Source of the DNA: Corbicula japonica
Lineage: Eukaryota; Mollusca; Bivalvia; Venerida; Cyrenidae
Direction of reading: 5' to 3'
NCBI GenBank assembly: GCA_038501625.1
Contig: JAZAYU010000002.1
Location: 17,598,053-17,662,052 of the forward strand
DNA length: 64,000 nucleotides
A program made the position numbers and the translations under genes. Of the stretch, positions 60,573 through 64,000 are shown piece by piece. Under the pieces are notes generated by a model. It saw nothing but the letters and a program-made list of their open reading frames with translations. It made no database searches and was not told the origin of the DNA. Position 1 is the first letter of the stretch, and every line of letters starts with the position of its first letter.

Positions 60573-60927
60573 GTGAGTGTTAACTAACAAACGTTTACTG
60601 TTATTGTAATCTAACAATGTATTGTTACTTCATTCTTCGTATTTATTAGTATATTTGCATGTATTTTCAAATGTTCAATTGTTATGTCTTAAAAATATTA
60701 TTTTGCGTAGTCTATGCCTGTCTGCTGCAACTTTGTGTTACGAAAAAAAGTGAAGTATGCATATCAGGAATGGCCACATCCAGCAGACACAGCCTCTCCA
60801 CAGCCAAAAATTAATGAGCAGAAGAGGATATGGTATTACAATAATCAGTTTCAATTTGGACTCCACAAACAGGAAAGTGTGAACCCGAGGGGTTACCGCC
60901 TTTGAACGAAGCCATAGAACTGGGTTG

Positions 60928-61063
60928 AAGGTTATAAAACTGAGTTTGGAAACCAGTCTCAAATCTCAAGCATCTGATTGGCTGAAATGGCGACCAGTCG
61001 CCATTTCAGCCAATCAGATGCTTGAGATTTGAGACTGGTTTCCATGCTCAGTTTTATAACCTT
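60928..61063. mobile_element. family B hairpin MITE between array exons 2 and 3
   Basis: AAGGTTATAAAACTGAGTTT to CTCAGTTTTATAACCTT, core GGCGACCAGTCGCC. Followed 49 bases later by a second copy of the other subfamily. Confidence 0.9.
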
Positions 61064-61111
61064 GGGCACTGGCGTGGAGTCTGGCCAACATACATAACAT
61101 CAGAAACAACC

Positions 61112-61261
61112 AGGGCCCAAGATCATAAAACTAAGATTTGAGATCAGTCTCAAATCTCAAGCATCTGATTGGCTGAAATGGCGACTTGTCGCCATTTCAG
61201 CCAATCAGATGCTTGAGATTTGAGACTGATCTCCAGATTTAGTTTTATGATCTTGGGCCCT
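61112..61261. mobile_element. family B hairpin MITE (GATCAT subfamily) between array exons 2 and 3
   Basis: Starts GGGCCCAAGATCATAAAACT and ends AGTTTTATGATCTTGGGCCC; the arms are almost perfectly complementary, which points to a recent insertion. Confidence 0.92.
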
Positions 61262-61462
61262 GCTTTTTCTCGATGAATGTGTACTTCTGGTACAAACGTA
61301 CCAACCATTGACCCAAATATACGTTAAAACGTTGAAATAAACACAGATTCTCAACTGGCATGACAAACTCCTGTTGTAGACTAAGTTGCAGTTCAAGCAA
61401 AATATTTTATTTACAATTCAAACTGTGTATTGTAAACCTCGTTTCCCTGTGTTGCTTTCTAG

Positions 61463-61494
61463 AATTTAAAAGAGGTGCATCTTCCGCTACTCAA
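61463..61494 (+). pseudogene. decayed tail-array exon copy 1
   Basis: After TTGCTTTCTAG, 32 bases align with the first third of array exons (AATTTAAAAGAGGTGCATCT against GATTCCAAAGACGTGCAGCC) and end TCAAGTACAT. The length is not a multiple of three and the second half of the module is missing. Start-to-start distance to the next relic is 88 bases. Confidence 0.6.
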
Positions 61495-61550
61495 GTACAT
61501 TTATACGATGAACCTCGTTTGCCTGTGTTGCCTTAACTCGTGTTTCCTAG

Positions 61551-61583
61551 AATTCCAAAGACGTGCAGACTTCCGCTTCTCAA
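61551..61583 (+). pseudogene. truncated tail-array exon copy 2 (still open, 11 codons)
   Basis: The acceptor CGTGTTTCCTAG is intact. 33 bases read N-S-K-D-V-Q-T-S-A-S-Q, close to the array consensus D-S-K-D-V-Q-P-S-P-T-Q, then meet GTATTT, a poor donor. It could be a usable 33-nt microexon, but the loss of the P-K-A-S-V half shared with relic 1 suggests a decayed copy. Confidence 0.55.
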
Positions 61584-61637
61584 GTATTTTCTAGACCTCT
61601 TTTTCCATGTGTGTTGATTTATCTCGTGTTTTTCTAT

Positions 61638-61717
61638 GATTCGAAAGACTTACTGCCTCTCGCTACCCAGCAACAGACAAAATCCAATCTACACCCAATG
61701 CATCTGTAAAACCACAT
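61638..61717 (+). pseudogene. decayed tail-array exon copy 3 (both splice sites mutated)
   Basis: About 80 bases align with the array exons from GATTCGAAAGAC through CTACCCAGCAACAGACAAAA to GCATCTGTAAAACCACA. The acceptor AG is AT (TTTTTCTAT) and the donor GTGAGT is TTGAGT, so both sites are lost, and the length is out of frame. It is a clear dead copy and shows the array turns over. Confidence 0.7.
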
Positions 61718-61904
61718 TTGAGTTCGTGATACAAATGTTATCTTATCTTATGCTGTTGTTTTCCATATTCGGCATGCCGATTATAAGACTGCCGAGAATT
61801 CAACGTCTCCGGAGTGCTATTGATCTGCTTATTTGTGTTTTGAAAGCTTCGTTTGCATAATATTAACCATTTTCCTGTGTGTTGCTTTGTATCGTGTTTT
61901 CTAG

Positions 61905-61985
61905 GATTCCAAGGCCGTACAGCCTTCCCCTGCCCAACAGCAGAATAAAACCAGAGCTATGCCAAAAGATTCTGTAAAAACGCAA
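61905..61985 (+). CDS. tail-array exon 3 (27-residue module)
   Basis: An 81-nt phase 0-0 exon; acceptor CGTGTTTTCTAG, donor GTGAGT at 61986. It encodes D-S-K-A-V-Q-P-S-P-A-Q-Q-Q-N-K then TRAMPKDSVKTQ. Two codons shorter than its siblings, with the length change in whole codons as expected under selection for frame. Confidence 0.74.
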
Positions 61986-62063
61986 GTGAGTTTGCGGTAA
62001 CAAATTGTTTGATTAGGCATCAACTCTCAATAAACGGCATGTTCTACATTCATACGTCATCTC

Positions 62064-62346
62064 AGCACTTTCATTTTATGACATTCATACGTCATCTGTA
62101 GTTTTATTCTCAGCAGTTTCATCTTATGACATTCATACGTCATCTGTAGTTTTATTCTCAGCAGTTTCATCTTATGACATTCATACGTCATCTGTAGCTT
62201 TATTCTCAGCAGTTTCATCTTATGACATTCATACGTCATCTGTAGCTTTATTCTCAGCAGTTTCATCTTATGACATTCATACGTCATCTGTAGTTTTATT
62301 CTCAGTAGTTTCATCTTATGACATTCATACGTCATCTGTAATTGTA
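62064..62346 (+). repeat. 48-bp tandem repeat, about 6 units
   Basis: Units CAGCAGTTTCATCTTATGAC, ATTCATACGTCATCTGTAG then TTTTATTCT, spaced exactly 48. They lie in the intron between array exons 3 and 4. The minus-strand repeat frame is an artefact of 48 being divisible by three. Confidence 0.9.
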
Positions 62347-62701
62347 CTCTAAGCAGTTACATCTTATGATATTCAACGTCATACTGTCAGCAGTTTCAAC
62401 TTATGCAGATATATGTCTGATAGTTTTATGTGTCTTGATGTTGTGAAATCTCATCTTTCAATTGACATCAAATTTCTCCAACGTTTCAACAAACATACAC
62501 TTAATTTACCGAAGCACATTTTAATATTATTTAATATTCAATAGTTTTTGAGGCAGCGCAGCTCGGCGAGATATTATCATACACGCAAGCAGCATGCCAA
62601 ACTTGCAGCATTTCTTTTCTAGTAATTCGTGTTTACATATTTGACTGTCGTGTGATGTCAGCTAATTTTCCCTTTGTGTTGTACATACTCGTTTTTTCTA
62701 G

Positions 62702-62788
62702 GATTCCAAAGATATGCGGCCTCCCCCTACCCAACAACAAACCAAAACCAAAGAAGTTTCTAAACCAAAAGCTTCTGTCAACGTGCAA
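62702..62788 (+). CDS. tail-array exon 4 (29-residue module)
   Basis: An 87-nt phase 0-0 exon; acceptor CGTTTTTTCTAG, donor GTGAGT at 62789. It encodes D-S-K-D-M-R-P-P-P-T-Q-Q-Q-T-K then TKEVSKPKASVNVQ. Reading into the intron hits a stop two codons later (GTG AGT TAG), so failure to splice ends the protein. Confidence 0.74.
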
Positions 62789-63438
62789 GTGAGTTAGTGT
62801 TAACAAAATACTAACTACACTCATCACTCATTAGACTTTAAATACATAGATACAATCATGTAGAACTTACTTCATAGTAATTTTAGTAATACGTGTTTTT
62901 ATTGGTTACTGTGTTGTGTCCACCACATTTATGCATTTTTTTACAAATACGTGTGCTTACTTGGCTGTTGTCGTCTGTATCGCAACAACCGAACCTACCC
63001 TACTGATGTGCATAACCAAATGTCTTAACTGTAGTTATCACTTTCAATTACCTCCCTTGATGGAATATGCTAATTTCAACCCATGCAGAATGTCAATCAA
63101 TTTGGTTGACTGTATGTAGGCATACTTGAACTATTCTTTTGTGGGATATAGGTAGTATGTACTGTGTCTGTTGCATGGTTGGCTAGGCGCTACCACTACA
63201 TTTTTGTCTCTTGGGGGTTATCTACACACTAGTCAATACATCAACAGATGGGTTTTTTATGTTTCTATTTCAAACACCAGTATGTGAGCTTAATGTAGTG
63301 TGCGCTTTTCAGCTTGTCCTCATATTGCTTGCTGAACCACTACAGTGTCTGGGATTGATTATTACACAGTAAACCAGAATCTTTATTCGTATTTGTGTTG
63401 CGTTATGCTTTTGTGTTGTGCAGCCTTTTGTTTTCCAG

Positions 63439-63525
63439 GAATCAAGAGATGTTCAACCTTCCCCTACGCATCCACAAACCCAATCAAATAAAGTGTTTAC
63501 ACAAAAAGCATCCGTAACGTTGCAA
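63439..63525 (+). CDS. tail-array exon 5 (29-residue module, last in window)
   Basis: An 87-nt phase 0-0 exon; acceptor TTTTGTTTTCCAG, donor GTGAGT at 63526. It encodes E-S-R-D-V-Q-P-S-P-T-H-P-Q-T-Q then SNKVFTQKASVTLQ. Nearest relative is exon 1 at 59599, 3840 bases upstream, which suggests a multi-exon block was duplicated. It ends in an open phase 0 donor, so the gene goes on past 64000. Confidence 0.74.
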
Positions 63526-64000
63526 GTGAGTGTGTTCTGTCCCCATAACCACAGTTACATATTATATTTATGCTATACCTAAACGTTTAGAAATAGGTTT
63601 GTAACGTTGATACATCTGCTATTACCACTACTTGCAGCAAAATTATATATCGAGAACGTAAAGTGCCTAGGGGTCGACAGGAACCCTGACTATCTGAGCT
63701 TGACAATATGACAATATCTACACTTTCTAATTCAGCGTTTGTAGTAGAAGACTATTGTGGAGTTACCTATAAGCTGACAAATTAAAGTAAACATATCACA
63801 TCATTCGTCTGTTGTGTTACTCCGCTGGGCAGCAATGCACATTTCCATTACTGCCCATGAACAGACTCAATAAAACATAGCCTGCAATATTTTGATATTT
63901 GTCGTGTTAGGTGGCTTTTAAAGTACCCTTTTCATCTATTTTTGTATATTATATAAAATACTATACCCTGAAAATGACTTAATTTTACCATGTTAACTCA

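Larger units (their letters stand above)
16056..63525 (+). other. ESPN: Espin-like actin-bundling protein gene (C-terminal half, multi-exon, continues off window)
   Basis: Sixteen + strand exons with AG acceptors, GT donors and compatible phases make one continuous reading frame. Order seen: proline-rich N-terminal part, WH2-like segment, acidic linker, three P-x-W-K-R motifs in a K/E-rich helical region, then a repeated S/P/Q/K-rich tail. Known of the family: espins bundle F-actin through a C-terminal actin-bundling module, bind monomeric actin by a WH2 motif and profilin by polyproline, and carry N-terminal ankyrin repeats. The three WKR motifs and the final V-P-E-W-K-R-E-V-M-M-K-R-G-H-I segment are what make me call espin rather than taperin or phostensin, which also have proline-rich and P-x-W-K-R-like stretches. 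No ankyrin exon was found in 1-16055, so those exons or an alternative promoter lie elsewhere. The first exon enters with one base owed from a previous exon, so it is not the first coding exon. Introns reach about 13 kb and are packed with MITEs. Confidence 0.85.

Noticed and set aside
60771..60830. Possible exon reading E-W-P-H-P-A-D-T-A-S-P-Q-P-K-I-N
   Set aside because: Superficially like the Ser/Pro modules but has no polypyrimidine tract before the AG, no good donor and no nucleotide-level similarity to array exons.
62057..62335. Minus-strand 92-codon frame with a 16-residue perfect repeat
   Set aside because: Translation of the 48-bp repeat in an intron of the + strand gene.

Overview
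The window is AT-rich eukaryotic DNA, almost certainly from a bivalve mollusc. That assignment is an inference from three things: the dense load of short inverted-repeat elements of types common in bivalve genomes, a tRNA-headed SINE with a CAAA tail, and the gene present. I could not determine the species. Nothing prokaryotic was seen (no operons, no long single-exon genes). Most of the sequence is intron and repeat.

One protein-coding gene is supported, on the + strand, with exons from 16056 to at least 63525. It runs off the right edge, and its 5' exons lie outside the window or were not recognisable in it. Joining GT-AG exons with compatible phases gives, in order: a proline-rich region (16056-19966), a WH2-like actin-binding segment (about 19919 into the exon at 22681), an acidic linker (24369-24563, 37864-37905), then three P-x-W-K-R motifs in a charged helical region (40562-48208). 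That order and the final W-K-R-E-V-M-M-K-R-G-H-I segment match the C-terminal half of espin (forked in flies), an actin-bundling protein of microvilli, stereocilia and bristles. The espin ankyrin repeats would be encoded upstream.

The most unusual part lies after the canonical espin C terminus. The last actin-bundling exon can either read through to a stop at 48224-48226 (normal espin-like end) or splice at 48208/48209 to a small exon at 55725. Beyond that lies an array of at least five homologous, phase 0-0 mini-exons of 81-87 nt (59599, 60486, 61905, 62702, 63439), encoding repeats of a S/P/Q/K-rich 27-29-residue module. All end in CAA followed by GTGAGT. Decayed copies sit between them at 61463, 61551 and 61638. 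This looks like an expanding, mutually in-frame exon cassette that could give a variable-length tail on an actin bundler. A duplicated ABM exon carrying an in-frame stop (40424) is a second candidate for splicing-based regulation.

The rest is repeats. Family A is a ~240 bp TTAA-flanked MITE rich in TAGATCCAGATCAGC, with about 40 copies or fragments. Family B is a ~136-150 bp near-perfect hairpin with nine copies. Families C and D are other dispersed elements with several copies each. Several single TIR elements are also present (5221, 24748, 31129, 40821, 46241, 57382), together with many minisatellites. A ~2 kb segment at 1-2168 is repeated at 10229-12098; the first copy carries a SINE with a perfect target duplication that the second lacks, and it ends at a 500-N gap. 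Many of the longest open frames (for example 43451-43998, 49555-49971, 53394-53741, 62057-62335) are minisatellite artefacts.
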